From an uncultured Clostridia bacterium (GTDB lineage Bacteria; Bacillota; Clostridia; TANB77; CAG-508), in contig CAJUSU010000004.1 in assembly GCA_910589185.1 (NCBI GenBank), positions 24,085 to 88,084 of the forward strand: DNA of 64,000 nt, in the 5' to 3' direction. The notes beneath the pieces were generated by a model. The model searched no databases and was not told where the DNA came from. It saw nothing but the letters and a program-made list of their open reading frames with translations. This document shows, in pieces, positions 16,926 to 26,643 of the stretch. The translations under genes were made by a program, and so were the position numbers. Each line of letters opens with the position of its first letter. Position 1 is the first letter of the stretch.

Positions 16926-18815
16926 ATGGCTTGTAATCATGGACATTGCACAGAACATCATCACACAAAAGAAGAAATATTAGAAGAAAAGGAAGATAAG
17001 AAAAAAGAAATTATCCTATATGTAGTAGCAGTTGCCACGTTTTTAATCACTTTTATTCCTATTCTTCCAGAAGGTGTTAAAATAGTTTTTTATGTTCTTA
17101 CTCTTTTCATATCAGGTTATGAACTATTTTTAGAAGGAATAAAGAATATCTTTCATTTTAGATTTGAAGAAGATACTTTAATGACAATTGCAGTTATTGC
17201 AGCATGTTGTCTAGGAGATTTTAGAGAAGCTTGTTTAGTCGTACTGCTATTTTCTTTAGGTGAATTTATTGAAGACATGGCGGTAGCAAAATCAAATAGA
17301 CATATTGAAACAATAGTAGACATGAAAACAGACACTGCAAATCTCTATCAAGGAAATGAAGTTGTGGTAGTGCCAGTAGAGGACTTAAAAGTAGGAGATA
17401 AAATCTTAATTAAGCCAGGAGAAATGGTACCAGTGGATAGCAAAGTTTTATCTGGAAAATCCACATTAGACACTTCTAGACTAACAGGGGAAAGTGAGCC
17501 AATAGCTGTGACAGAAGGGCAAGAGATTTTGTCAGGAAATAGCAATTTGAATGGAAGTTTAACAGCGGAGGTAATCAGGAAATACAAGGACTCTACTGCT
17601 TCACAAATTATAGATTTGGTATATGAAGCAACCAATAACAAGGGAAAGACAGAAAAGTTCATTACGAAGTTTTCTAGAATTTATACACCAACTGTTATGG
17701 TTTTAGCCTTAGCTATTAGTATCATTCCTATCTTAATAGGATTAGATGCTAGAACTTGGATAACAAGGGCGTTAGTATTTCTAGTAGCTTCTTGTCCATG
17801 CAGTATTGTTATTTCTATTCCGCTAGCATTCTTCTCTTGTGTAGGAGTACTATCCAAGAAGGGACTATTAGTAAAGGGAACAAAACATATAGAGGCATTA
17901 GCGAAGGCAAGAACAATCTGCTTTGATAAAACAGGAACTATCACAACAGGCAAAATGGTAATAGATGAGATATCTGAAAGTGAAAAGAAAAAGGAATTCC
18001 TTTCTTACTTATATAGCTTAGAACATTTATCAAACCATCCAATTGCTACCAGTATAGAAAATGAAGTACAAAAGCAAGGGTGGGAAAAAGAAGAGCTATT
18101 GCAAGATGTAGCAGAACAAGAAGAAATTGCAGGATATGGTATCAAAGGAGTAATACAAGGAAAGCAAGTTCTTTTTGGAAATCAAAAGTTATTAGACCAA
18201 TATCAAGTTTCTTATCCAGAGGATTTAGATAAAAAGGGAATTTATCTAGCAGTAGACGGAAAACTATATGGATATATTACACTCAAAGAGGAGATTAGAA
18301 AAGGTGTAGAAAATTTGAAAGCTAATTTGGAGAAAATAGGCATTCATAAAATTGTGATGTTAACAGGAGATGGCTTAGAAAAAGCAGAAGAAATATCACA
18401 AAAAATTGGAGAAATAGAGGTATATGCTAGTCTACTCCCAAAAGAAAAATTAGAAAAAGTAGAGGAGTTTAAGAAGAACAGTAAAGTTATTTTCGTAGGA
18501 GATGGTATCAATGATAGTCCAGTTTTAGCTAACTCCGACTTTAGCGTTTCTATGGGAGAAGGTGCACAAATTGCAAGTAACACAGCAGATAGTATCCTAA
18601 TTTCTAATCAAATTGCGATACTTCCTAATATCATTAAAACCGCAAAATCTAGTATGAGAATTATCTATTTTAACATGTTGTTTTCTCTTCTTACTAAATT
18701 AGTGGTACTTATTTTAGGAGTAGCGGGATATGCCCCAATTTGGCTAGCTGTTTTTGCAGATGTTGGAGTGACATTAATTACAGTGCTAAATAGTATTAGA
18801 ATTTATAGAAAATAG
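16926..18815 (+). CDS. cadA: Heavy-metal exporting P1B-type ATPase (Cd/Zn/Co type)
   Basis: A 629-aa P-type ATPase exporting soft divalent metals. The transport-site motif is SCPCSIVISIP (CPC near residue 291), the phosphorylated Asp is in FDKTGTITTGK (about 332-342), the actuator motif is LTGESEPI (about 192), the nucleotide-binding HP is NHPIATS, and the hinge is GDGINDSP (about 528). The N-terminus has no ferredoxin-like HMA domain; instead there is a short His/Cys-rich segment (HGHCTEHHH, residues 5-13) that may bind metal. Membrane helices flank residues about 33-75, 85-130, 250-310 and 580-625. Regulated by the upstream repressor. Confidence 0.93.
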   Translation: MACNHGHCTEHHHTKEEILEEKEDKKKEIILYVVAVATFLITFIPILPEGVKIVFYVLTLFISGYELFLEGIKNIFHFRFEEDTLMTIAVIAACCLGDFREACLVVLLFSLGEFIEDMAVAKSNRHIETIVDMKTDTANLYQGNEVVVVPVEDLKVGDKILIKPGEMVPVDSKVLSGKSTLDTSRLTGESEPIAVTEGQEILSGNSNLNGSLTAEVIRKYKDSTASQIIDLVYEATNNKGKTEKFITKFSRIYTPTVMVLALAISIIPILIGLDARTWITRALVFLVASCPCSIVISIPLAFFSCVGVLSKKGLLVKGTKHIEALAKARTICFDKTGTITTGKMVIDEISESEKKKEFLSYLYSLEHLSNHPIATSIENEVQKQGWEKEELLQDVAEQEEIAGYGIKGVIQGKQVLFGNQKLLDQYQVSYPEDLDKKGIYLAVDGKLYGYITLKEEIRKGVENLKANLEKIGIHKIVMLTGDGLEKAEEISQKIGEIEVYASLLPKEKLEKVEEFKKNSKVIFVGDGINDSPVLANSDFSVSMGEGAQIASNTADSILISNQIAILPNIIKTAKSSMRIIYFNMLFSLLTKLVVLILGVAGYAPIWLAVFADVGVTLITVLNSIRIYRK

Positions 18816-18831
18816 ATTTCATAGACCACCC

Positions 18832-18862
18832 GCCAAACTACAAAATGTAGTTTGGCATTTTT
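18832..18862 (+). terminator. Intrinsic terminator after cadA
   Basis: GCCAAACTAC (18832-18841), loop AAAAT, GTAGTTTGGC (18847-18856), then ATTTTT. Confidence 0.85.
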
Positions 18863-18885
18863 AACGATAATTCTTAAACATTCCC

Positions 18886-18914
18886 TTGTTTAAAGTACAG
18901 GGATTTGATATAAT
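18886..18914 (+). promoter_or_regulatory. SigA-type promoter for EEP hydrolase
   Basis: TTGTTT (18886-18891), 17 bp, TATAAT (18909-18914) with extended TG. The arms TCCCT and AGGGA flank the -35 region and could form a weak operator. Confidence 0.7.
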
Positions 18915-18938
18915 AGCCACTAGAAAGAAGGTGCAAAT

Positions 18939-19676
18939 ATGATATTAAAAATAATTACTTTCAATGTTGCACACGGAAAAGGAATGGACGAACAAGTAGA
19001 CATTATTAGGCAGGCAAATTTAATTAAAGAATATCAACCAGACATTGTATTTTTACAAGAAATAGACATGTATACTAAAAGAGTGGGTGAGACGAATCAA
19101 ATTCGTGAATTTAGCAAACAGTTAAGACTACCCTATTGTTCAATGGAAAGCAATATCACAATAGCAGATGGATATTATGGAGATGGAATTATTAGTAGAT
19201 TTCCAATTGCATTTTCTACCAACTATTTAATGCCACTAACCGATATCAACCACGAACAAAGAGGAATATTATGTAATCAAATTTCTTTTGGAACTACCAA
19301 GATTAATCTATTTTCAGTGCACTTATCTACCTATGCAGACGAAAGAGTATTAGCAGCAAAGGAAATGAATAGAATTCTTCGTAAAATAGATAAAAATGAA
19401 CTTGTGATAATAGGGGGAGACTTTAATGTAGGTGTTACAAGGCTTGGAAAAGGTAAATATATCTTTGAAGAGGCTGAAGCTTATGAAGAATATGAAATAC
19501 TAAAACAAACCCTAGAGCAAGTACCAAATAAAAAAGATACATGGTTCTCTAAATTAGGGAAAGGATGTATTGATACCATTTTTTATTCAAAAGGAATTAG
19601 ACTAAACAAGTATGAAACGATTGAAGCAAATGGGTTATCAGACCATAACCCTATTTATGCAGAATTTGATATATAG
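18939..19676 (+). CDS. Endonuclease/exonuclease/phosphatase family protein
   Basis: A 245-aa EEP-fold metal hydrolase. Visible are ITFNVAHG (residues 5-12), the metal-binding Glu in DIVFLQEID (about 35-43), FSVHL with His (about 124-128), GGDFNVG (about 152-158), and the C-terminal GLSDHNPI (about 232-239). These are the catalytic residues of the DNase I/exonuclease III/phosphoesterase superfamily. There is no signal peptide. The substrate is unknown; related small proteins act on nucleic acids or phospholipids. Confidence 0.88.
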   Translation: MILKIITFNVAHGKGMDEQVDIIRQANLIKEYQPDIVFLQEIDMYTKRVGETNQIREFSKQLRLPYCSMESNITIADGYYGDGIISRFPIAFSTNYLMPLTDINHEQRGILCNQISFGTTKINLFSVHLSTYADERVLAAKEMNRILRKIDKNELVIIGGDFNVGVTRLGKGKYIFEEAEAYEEYEILKQTLEQVPNKKDTWFSKLGKGCIDTIFYSKGIRLNKYETIEANGLSDHNPIYAEFDI

Positions 19677-19692
19677 AAATTAGAGCACATAG

Positions 19693-19718
19693 AATTAGCA
19701 GAATTGCTAATTTATATA
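19693..19718 (+). terminator. Weak hairpin between EEP hydrolase and membrane protein genes
   Basis: AATTAGCA (19693-19700), GAAT loop, TGCTAATT (19705-19712) followed by TATATAA; a weak terminator candidate. Confidence 0.4.
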
Positions 19719-19733
19719 AAAGGAGCGTAAACA

Positions 19734-21419
19734 ATGTCAGAAAAAACAAAAATAAAATTTCATGTGTTAGCAATATTTTGTATTTTAATTTTTTGCTTTG
19801 CATTAACACCAGTTACTTTCCAAAATGATACTTATTATAGCATTACCATTGGAAAACACATTATCGAAACTGGGAATATTGATATGCAGGACCCATTCTC
19901 TTGGCATGAGGACTTGCCATATACTTATCCTCATTGGGGATATGATGTAGCAACTTATCTAGTTTACCAATTAGGAGAAACTGTGGGAATTGGAGGGTTA
20001 GCAGCAATCTATATAGCAACTATTCTTTTGGCGATGACACTAGGAGTGCTGATTTATTACATTTTAAATAAACTATGCAAAAATCCATTAGTTAGCTTTT
20101 TTATTGCTATGGTTATTATGTATCTATTGAAAGACTTTATCACAGCAAGGGCACAACTTGTAACTTATATTCTATTTGCACTCACAATTTTGTTTATAGA
20201 ACAGTTTATTCAAACCAAAAAGAAGAGATACGCAGTTTATTTAGTGATTATTCCAACTCTACTTGCTAACTTACATTGCGCAGTATGGCCATTTTATTTT
20301 GTATTATACTTACCATACATTGCAGAATATATACTAGCTCTTACATGTGATACTAAATTATATTATTGGTTTGCTATGAAAATAAATAAAGCTAAATTAG
20401 AAAAATTGATTAAAAAAGGCGAAAAAGACGCCATTGAGAAACAAGAAGGCAAGCTTGCTCAATTACAATTAGACAAAGAAAAATCAGAAGAAAATACAAA
20501 GAAAAGAAGAGAAAGACCTTATAAAGTCATTTTTGAAAAAAAGCCAGCAGTAAAATGGCTAATCATTATTATGATTATATGCATTTTTACAGGACTTTTA
20601 ACACCATTAGGAGAAGTGCCATATACATACCTTGTTAAAACTATGCAAGGAAATACAACACAAAATATTAGTGAACATCAGCCATTAGTGTTGATTAACA
20701 ACAGGGCAATGCTAATTACATTTATAGTATATATACTTTTACTAATTTTCACAGATACAAAAGCAAGTTTAAGTGATTTCTTTATGATAGGTGGACTTAC
20801 AATATTAAGCTTGATGTCTAGAAGGCAAACTGCTTTGTTTGCTATTATGGGAGGCTTCATTTTTGCCAAGTTAATAGCGGCATTAATTGAAAAATATGAC
20901 AAAAATGGTACAAAGGCAGTAGTAGAATTTGCAACTACTATTTTAGGAAGAATATTTACTGTTCTAATAGTGATTTTGTTGAGTATTTTACTATATCGTG
21001 GAAAAGAAAGAGACCATTTTGTGAATGAAAGATCTTATCCTGTACAAGCTTCTGACTTTATTCTAGAAAATCTAGATATTAATAATATACGACTATTTAA
21101 TGAATATAATTATGGAAGTTATTTGCTTTATCGTGGAATTCCAGTCTTTATTGACTCTAGAGCAGATTTATATGCGCCAGAGTTTAATGGAACTAAAAAT
21201 GAAGAGGGAAAATGGGAAGGAAGAGATATCTTTTCAGATTATATTAATGTTTCTAATATTAGTACCTATTATGAAGATAAAATGGTAAAATATGATATTA
21301 CACATGTTATTATTGGTAAAAACACAAAATTAAATATGTTTTTATCAAGAGATGACAAATATATAGAATTGTATTCAGACGATTACTTCGTAGTTTATGA
21401 AAGAATAATTGATAATTAA
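19734..21419 (+). CDS. Polytopic membrane protein, GT-C glycosyltransferase-like
   Basis: A 561-aa protein with about ten hydrophobic helices: one at residues 9-28, a group at 85-205, another at 280-420. A charged coiled-coil loop (about 220-262, Lys/Glu-rich) interrupts the membrane part, and a soluble C-terminal domain covers about 425-561. The first external loop has NDTYYSITIGKHII followed by MQDPFSW. Such a layout, with an Asp in the first loop, is typical of GT-C/PMT-like polyprenyl-phosphate-sugar transferases, but I cannot name a family. It could glycosylate envelope polymers. RBS AAGGAG. Its stop is 12 bp before the pseudouridine synthase. Confidence 0.6.
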   Translation: MSEKTKIKFHVLAIFCILIFCFALTPVTFQNDTYYSITIGKHIIETGNIDMQDPFSWHEDLPYTYPHWGYDVATYLVYQLGETVGIGGLAAIYIATILLAMTLGVLIYYILNKLCKNPLVSFFIAMVIMYLLKDFITARAQLVTYILFALTILFIEQFIQTKKKRYAVYLVIIPTLLANLHCAVWPFYFVLYLPYIAEYILALTCDTKLYYWFAMKINKAKLEKLIKKGEKDAIEKQEGKLAQLQLDKEKSEENTKKRRERPYKVIFEKKPAVKWLIIIMIICIFTGLLTPLGEVPYTYLVKTMQGNTTQNISEHQPLVLINNRAMLITFIVYILLLIFTDTKASLSDFFMIGGLTILSLMSRRQTALFAIMGGFIFAKLIAALIEKYDKNGTKAVVEFATTILGRIFTVLIVILLSILLYRGKERDHFVNERSYPVQASDFILENLDINNIRLFNEYNYGSYLLYRGIPVFIDSRADLYAPEFNGTKNEEGKWEGRDIFSDYINVSNISTYYEDKMVKYDITHVIIGKNTKLNMFLSRDDKYIELYSDDYFVVYERIIDN

Positions 21420-21431
21420 GAGGAGACAAAA

Positions 21432-22328
21432 TTGATTGTAGAAGAAAGCGGACAACGAATTGATAAATATATAGCAGAAAAGCAGGGAATATCTCGTGTA
21501 GCTGTTCAAAGATTGATAGAAGAAGAAAACATTTTAGTAAATGGTAAGGCAACGAAATCTTCTTATTTGACACAAGTAGGAGATGTAGTGACTATTCAAG
21601 TGCCAGAAGTGAAAGAAATAGGGTTACAACCACAAGAACTCCCATTAGATGTTGTATATGAAGATGAAGATATCATAGTAATTAATAAAGCAAAAGGAAT
21701 GGTAGTACATCCTGCAGCAGGAAACCCAGATGGTACTTTAGTCAATGCGATAATGGCACATTGTAAAGGAAAATTATCAGGAATTGGAGGAGAACTAAGA
21801 CCAGGTATTGTACACCGCTTAGATAAAGATACATCAGGACTATTAATTGTTGCCAAAAATGATAAAGCACATTTGCGAATTAGTGAGCAAATTCAAAATA
21901 GAGAAGTAAAAAAGACCTATTTAGCTTTAGTAAAAGGAATCGTACCAGAAAATGAAGCAACCATTAAAATGCCAATAGGAAGAAGTAACAAAGACCGTAA
22001 AAAAATGGCAGTAACACCAAAGGGAAAAGAAGCGATTACTCATTTTAAAGTGCTAGAAAGATTTGAGAAGTATACCTACTTAGAAGTTAAAATCGAAACT
22101 GGAAGAACACATCAAATTAGGGTACACATGGCAGAAATAGGACACCCAGTAGTAGGAGATATGGTATATTCTAATGGAAAGAATGAATTTAACATAGAAG
22201 GACAAATGCTACATGCGCATAGGTTAGAATTTAAGCATCCTATTACAGAGAAAGATATGTGTTTAGAAGCGCCTTTGCCAGAGTATTTTGCAAATATAGT
22301 ATCAGACTTAAGAAATAGAGGAAAATAG
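21432..22328 (+). CDS. rluD: RluD/RluA-family rRNA pseudouridine synthase
   Basis: A 298-aa pseudouridine synthase with an N-terminal S4 domain (IDKYIAEKQGISRVAVQRLI, residues 9-28). The catalytic motif HRLDKDTSGLLIV (about 136-148) carries the nucleophilic Asp, and the C-terminal GRTHQIRVHMAEIGHPVVGD (about 224-243) is typical. The start is TTG 21432 behind GAGGAG; no ATG fits. The site is probably 23S rRNA, by family. It overlaps in operon with the RluB-type gene 2 bp downstream. Confidence 0.93.
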   Translation: MIVEESGQRIDKYIAEKQGISRVAVQRLIEEENILVNGKATKSSYLTQVGDVVTIQVPEVKEIGLQPQELPLDVVYEDEDIIVINKAKGMVVHPAAGNPDGTLVNAIMAHCKGKLSGIGGELRPGIVHRLDKDTSGLLIVAKNDKAHLRISEQIQNREVKKTYLALVKGIVPENEATIKMPIGRSNKDRKKMAVTPKGKEAITHFKVLERFEKYTYLEVKIETGRTHQIRVHMAEIGHPVVGDMVYSNGKNEFNIEGQMLHAHRLEFKHPITEKDMCLEAPLPEYFANIVSDLRNRGK

Positions 22329-22330
22329 AA

Positions 22331-23071
22331 ATGGAAGAACGTTTACAAAAATTCTTAGCCAATCAAGGGATTTGTTCTAGACGAAAAGCAGAAGAAAAGA
22401 TTTTGCAAGGAAAAGTCAAAGTCAATGGACAAGTCATAACAGAGCTTGGGACAAAAATAGACCCTGAAAAAGATGAAATATGCTATGAAGATAAACTAGT
22501 CTCAAATCAGATAGAAAAAGTATATATTTTATTAAACAAACCCATTGGTTATGTTACAACAGTAAAAGATCAATTTAATAGACCAACTGTTATGGAATTG
22601 TTGAAGGAACATGGCAAGAGGATCAAAACTTCTGTTGTGCCTGTAGGAAGATTAGATATGTATACTTCAGGAGCTTTGATTTTAAGCAATGATGGAGAAT
22701 TTGTATATAAGATAACGCATCCAAAACATGAAATAACTAAAACATATCAAGTGACAGTAAAAGGGACTATCGCTGAATCTGAGGTAGAACAATTAAAACA
22801 AGGTGTAGATATTGGTGAGTATGTTACAAAACCAGCACAAGTAAGAATTATGAAAATAGATAGCGAAAAAGATATTTCTAGGCTGGAAATTACTATTCAT
22901 GAGGGGAAAAATAGACAAGTAAGGCGTATGTGTGAAGCGGTAGGAAGAAAAGTATTAGCCTTACATAGAAGCAAAATAGGGAATCTCAATGTAAAAGATT
23001 TGAAATTAGGACAATGGAGATATTTAAAAGAAGAAGAAGTTGGACAAATCTTAAGATATATGTTACAATGA
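22331..23071 (+). CDS. rluB: RsuA/RluB-family rRNA pseudouridine synthase
   Basis: A 246-aa pseudouridine synthase of the RsuA/RluB/E/F family. The S4 domain spans residues 1-60 (MEERLQKFLANQGICSRRKA). The LNKPIGYVTT motif follows, and the catalytic Asp is in VGRLDMYTSGALILSNDG (about 105-122), where family members usually read RLDxxTxGLLLLTNDG. The C-terminal EGKNRQVRRMCEAVG (about 193-207) is conserved. It lies 2 bp from rluD and overlaps the upstream extension of the next reading frame. Confidence 0.92.
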   Translation: MEERLQKFLANQGICSRRKAEEKILQGKVKVNGQVITELGTKIDPEKDEICYEDKLVSNQIEKVYILLNKPIGYVTTVKDQFNRPTVMELLKEHGKRIKTSVVPVGRLDMYTSGALILSNDGEFVYKITHPKHEITKTYQVTVKGTIAESEVEQLKQGVDIGEYVTKPAQVRIMKIDSEKDISRLEITIHEGKNRQVRRMCEAVGRKVLALHRSKIGNLNVKDLKLGQWRYLKEEEVGQILRYMLQ

Positions 23072-23088
23072 GTTTGGAGGAAAAAAAT

Positions 23089-24030
23089 ATGGTAGAAGAT
23101 AATGAGATAAAAGCAACGGTATCACCGTTTGCAGTTCGCCCAGGTGAATTAAAAGTATTTGACGGAAAAGATGGCTATGTGTCCATGAACCAAATTATAC
23201 ATAGAATTAATATAGGGCATATTAATGATTTACACTTTGCTATTATGGAGTTAGTGAATGAATTTGAGTTTATTACTTCAAGACAATTACTACAAATGCT
23301 AGAATGGAAGGGAATTGAAGTTGGTTCACAAGATAAACTAAATATGAAGTTAGAACAATTAGTAAAAACGAAAATTTTGACAAGATATTATTTTGACTCT
23401 GAAGACGGAAAAGGAATTTATCGTATTTATTGTTTAGAAAAGATGGGAAAATATCTACTTAATTCTCGTAATATTGAATCAAATTGGCAACCAACAGATA
23501 ACACAAAACCAGTTCCTATGATTAAGAAGAGATTAGCTGGAAACCAAACTATGATAGCATATTTAAGAAAGGTAAAAGCATTTGATTCGTATATGCCAAA
23601 ACCAGCATTTACTGCAAAAATGGCAGGAAAAACATTTAAAGCAAGTGGAGGAAGTGTTACATTAACTAAAAATAATAAGTCTATTCAATTTGTTTTTGAG
23701 GTAATTCGTAGAGAAGAGGATTGGGAAAAGAAATTGGTAGATAAAATGCGATTATATAAAGATTTTTATGATAATTATCAAACTGGTGATTCTGGATATA
23801 TGCAATTACCACAATTGATTTTAATTTGTGAAGATGAAAAACATATGGCAGAAACATTTAAAAATATTGTTATGAATCAAGTAGAAATTGCAAAAATTAA
23901 ATTATACTTTACTACCGATTTAAGACAAAATGAAGAAACATTAGCAAAAACTTTAGTAGAATTCAAATTAGATGAAGAAACGAAAAAATATAAAATGGAA
24001 AATATTGAAGTGAAATTATTAGGCATATAA
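23089..24030 (+). CDS. Winged-helix protein, Replic_Relax-like
   Basis: A 313-aa protein. An upstream extension of the frame overlaps rluB, but ATG 23089 behind TTTGGAGG is the better start. Residues about 45-125 look like a winged helix-turn-helix: FEFITSRQLLQML, then LEQLVKTKILTRYYF, then IYRIYCLEKMGKYLL. This is the order seen in replication-relaxation (Replic_Relax) proteins of mobile elements. Residues 165-313 form an alpha/beta domain with VFEVIRREEDWEKKLVDKM and ILICEDEKHM, which could be nuclease-like, but no catalytic site is clear. It is convergent with a TraG/VirD4-like ATPase; Replic_Relax genes often sit beside such ATPases. Function is unknown. Confidence 0.5.
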   Translation: MVEDNEIKATVSPFAVRPGELKVFDGKDGYVSMNQIIHRINIGHINDLHFAIMELVNEFEFITSRQLLQMLEWKGIEVGSQDKLNMKLEQLVKTKILTRYYFDSEDGKGIYRIYCLEKMGKYLLNSRNIESNWQPTDNTKPVPMIKKRLAGNQTMIAYLRKVKAFDSYMPKPAFTAKMAGKTFKASGGSVTLTKNNKSIQFVFEVIRREEDWEKKLVDKMRLYKDFYDNYQTGDSGYMQLPQLILICEDEKHMAETFKNIVMNQVEIAKIKLYFTTDLRQNEETLAKTLVEFKLDEETKKYKMENIEVKLLGI

Positions 24031-24058
24031 GCACTTTGCCATTAAAAAATAAAAAAGT

Positions 24059-24088
24059 CTCCCAGTTTTATACTGGGAGCTATTTTTT
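24059..24088. terminator. Bidirectional terminator between convergent genes
   Basis: CTCCCAGT (24059-24066), TTTAT loop, ACTGGGAG (24072-24079), with a T-tract to the right and an A-tract (T on minus) to the left. It serves both the winged-helix gene and the coupling-ATPase gene. Confidence 0.85.
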
Positions 24089-26456
24089 ACTCTTCTTTTT
24101 TAGTCTTCTTGAAATTTACTACAATAGCTTCATCATTGTTAAATAAGAAATTAGAATCAGAAGTATCTGTTTGAATAGGGTCAATTTCACGGTCAATGTT
24201 ATAATTATTATTACTTGCTGTTGCCGCTGAATAGTTACCTCTGTTTTTCTTTAAAGCTTTTCTAGCAGCAGACTCTATATCTGAAATGCCACTAGTAAAT
24301 TTAGAAAAATCATATTTCTTAATTTTTTGAGGATCCTTATATTTAGACTCCATAGACTCTACTTTACCTTTGTTAACCCAACTTTGTCCGTTGGTCTTCT
24401 TTACTTTATAAATAACTTGACCACCTTTTAAAGCCATAATTTTACCAGCTGCATAGTTAGGTTTCCATTTGAATTCAATATTACCTTTTTTAGGATCATA
24501 TTCTACTTTATCTGTATTATAGGTATTGTTAAAAGTCCATTCTCTTTTATCTTGCATTGCAGTTTCCCACCATTTAACATCTTCTGGAGTGGCATTACCA
24601 AAGATAAACTTATTAACTGTGTTAGATAAAATTAAATCTTTAAAGTAGTCTCCTCTCATATCTGTATATACATCTCCTCTTAACTGTGATAAGTTTTGAG
24701 AATCTAATACTGTAGCTACTTTGAATTTTCTATATAGAGTATAAATTGGTTCAGTAGCTTTACAAATATAAGCTGGGAAATCATCAATATATAAAAAGTG
24801 AGGAATACGATTACTGTCGTTTCCAGGTCTAGAGAGGATAGACTGTTGCATTAATAAAATAAAGAATAAACCAAATGCTTTATGTGCAGTTTCTCCTAAG
24901 TCTCCTCTACGAGTACATAATAATGTAATTTCACCATTAGCCAAAATTTTATCATAGTTCAAATTATTAGATCTATTACATAAAATATTTTTTACACCAG
25001 GGTATCTTAGTAAATTATCTAGTACAGAAGAGGCTGTTGTAACAGATCTTTTCGTATTAAATAAATTCTTACCAGTTTTATAGAAATTATTTTCAAAGTA
25101 CTTAATTAAAATACGATACTGTTCTGCCTTTTCAGGAATTTGTTTCATTTGTTCAACCATATCTTCTACAATAGTAAAGTCAGTTAACATATTCAATAAA
25201 TCTTCCAAGTTTGGTAACAAACCATCATGTAGAACAGGGTACATTTCTTTTAACAAAATAGATAAATTTTCAGTAATCTGAATAGATTCATTTTCCCTAA
25301 AAGCAAGTTCTGTGTCTGGTCTACTATGCATAAACAAACCTTTTAACACAGAAGAAATAGTTAAACCAGTTTTGATAGGGTCATCATAAACAAATGGGTT
25401 TAATCCTGGAGAATCTGAACGGTTAGGATCAATTAAATTAACTGGAATTTGATAATTATCAGCTACTTTTTTAATTTTTTCTACTGATTCATGTTCATCT
25501 GAAATATAAGTAATACCCATATTTCGATACGTAATTCTATCACCAGAACTGTTAATAATCATTTTCTTCATATAAGCTTTGTAAGTATCTAATTTATCTG
25601 GATTTGGTATTAACATATCTAAACTAAAATGTTCATTAATGTATTCGTTATCATACGGGCAATTTAAAGTAGCTAAGCCTGTTTTTAATGCTGTAAAGCC
25701 CATTTCTTTAGAAACTTCTTTAAAGAAAGACTTTCTCTCAATATCTCTTGCAAGCATTGGTTCATAAACCATTGTGGTTTTACCAGAACCAGAAACTCCT
25801 ACAATTAAGAAAGATTCAAAACGTTTACTTTCTGGAATACAAACATCTACACCACTTTCAGAATCCACACACACTTTGACTTCACAGGTGTAAACACCAT
25901 GTGCTTCTTTATCAGAAGTTAATCCAATTCCACCATAGTCAAAAATAGAATCGCGGATATCTTTAGTATCATTAATTTTAAATAGAAGCCATTTTAATAA
26001 TTTATAAAAACTAACTAAAGGAAAATATAATCCAATAGCTGTAAAAGCAGGTCTAAATAGGTAATAAAATTCCTGAGCAAATTCTGTATAGCCAGGGAGA
26101 GATAATAAACCTATCCATACTGCTTGGTTTACCCATTGTACAACTGCTGATAAACCTACAATATAAAAACATACAATAAAAGAATGGAAAATTCTTAACT
26201 TATTAACATCTGATTTAGCAAATTTGGATGGTCCTGAAAATAAAAATGCGAAAGCTAAACATGCTAATGCTAAGAAATATTGAATAGGACCCCAATAAGA
26301 ATAAGCTACACCTGTAAAGATAATAAAAAGTAATTCTACAATTCTATCTATTACAATATAAGCTGAAATTAGGGTTAATATATAGGTCATAAAAGTATTT
26401 CTATCTGTTTTTAAACACTTTAAAAATTTATCAATTAATTTCAAAAAGCTCACCAC
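24087..26456 (-). CDS. VirD4/TraG-like type IV coupling ATPase
   Basis: A 789-aa membrane-anchored ATPase. The N-terminus has about four membrane helices (residues about 22-48, 57-75, 88-108, 130-152). Walker A is VGVSGSGKTT (about 219-228), and a Walker-B-like LYIDDFP lies near 555, equivalent to the DEFA/DEFP of TraG/TraD coupling proteins. The tail (about 720-789) is Asn/Asp-rich and probably disordered. Such proteins pump DNA or protein substrates into a conjugation channel. No relaxase, VirB channel protein or integrase is present within the window. The neighbours are housekeeping genes. An FtsK/HerA-related role in DNA handling remains possible. Confidence 0.75.
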   Translation of the reverse strand: MVSFLKLIDKFLKCLKTDRNTFMTYILTLISAYIVIDRIVELLFIIFTGVAYSYWGPIQYFLALACLAFAFLFSGPSKFAKSDVNKLRIFHSFIVCFYIVGLSAVVQWVNQAVWIGLLSLPGYTEFAQEFYYLFRPAFTAIGLYFPLVSFYKLLKWLLFKINDTKDIRDSIFDYGGIGLTSDKEAHGVYTCEVKVCVDSESGVDVCIPESKRFESFLIVGVSGSGKTTMVYEPMLARDIERKSFFKEVSKEMGFTALKTGLATLNCPYDNEYINEHFSLDMLIPNPDKLDTYKAYMKKMIINSSGDRITYRNMGITYISDEHESVEKIKKVADNYQIPVNLIDPNRSDSPGLNPFVYDDPIKTGLTISSVLKGLFMHSRPDTELAFRENESIQITENLSILLKEMYPVLHDGLLPNLEDLLNMLTDFTIVEDMVEQMKQIPEKAEQYRILIKYFENNFYKTGKNLFNTKRSVTTASSVLDNLLRYPGVKNILCNRSNNLNYDKILANGEITLLCTRRGDLGETAHKAFGLFFILLMQQSILSRPGNDSNRIPHFLYIDDFPAYICKATEPIYTLYRKFKVATVLDSQNLSQLRGDVYTDMRGDYFKDLILSNTVNKFIFGNATPEDVKWWETAMQDKREWTFNNTYNTDKVEYDPKKGNIEFKWKPNYAAGKIMALKGGQVIYKVKKTNGQSWVNKGKVESMESKYKDPQKIKKYDFSKFTSGISDIESAARKALKKNRGNYSAATASNNNYNIDREIDPIQTDTSDSNFLFNNDEAIVVNFKKTKKEE

Positions 26457-26643
26457 TTTCTTATAGTTATATACAATATATATTATCCTATAAAACTATG
26501 AAAAAAACAAGACTTTTTGCGAAATTTGTTATTTGGTTTAAGGATAGTCATTTTTCTAATAGAGTTGATAGTTAAAAACGTACGTTATAAATAAAACAAT
26601 AGAAGCATAAAATAAAACAAGAATAGGTTATAAAGAGGGAAAA

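Noticed and set aside
19734..21419. Assignment of the membrane protein to a specific GT-C family
   Set aside because: Only the topology and a first-loop Asp fit; no diagnostic motif was found.
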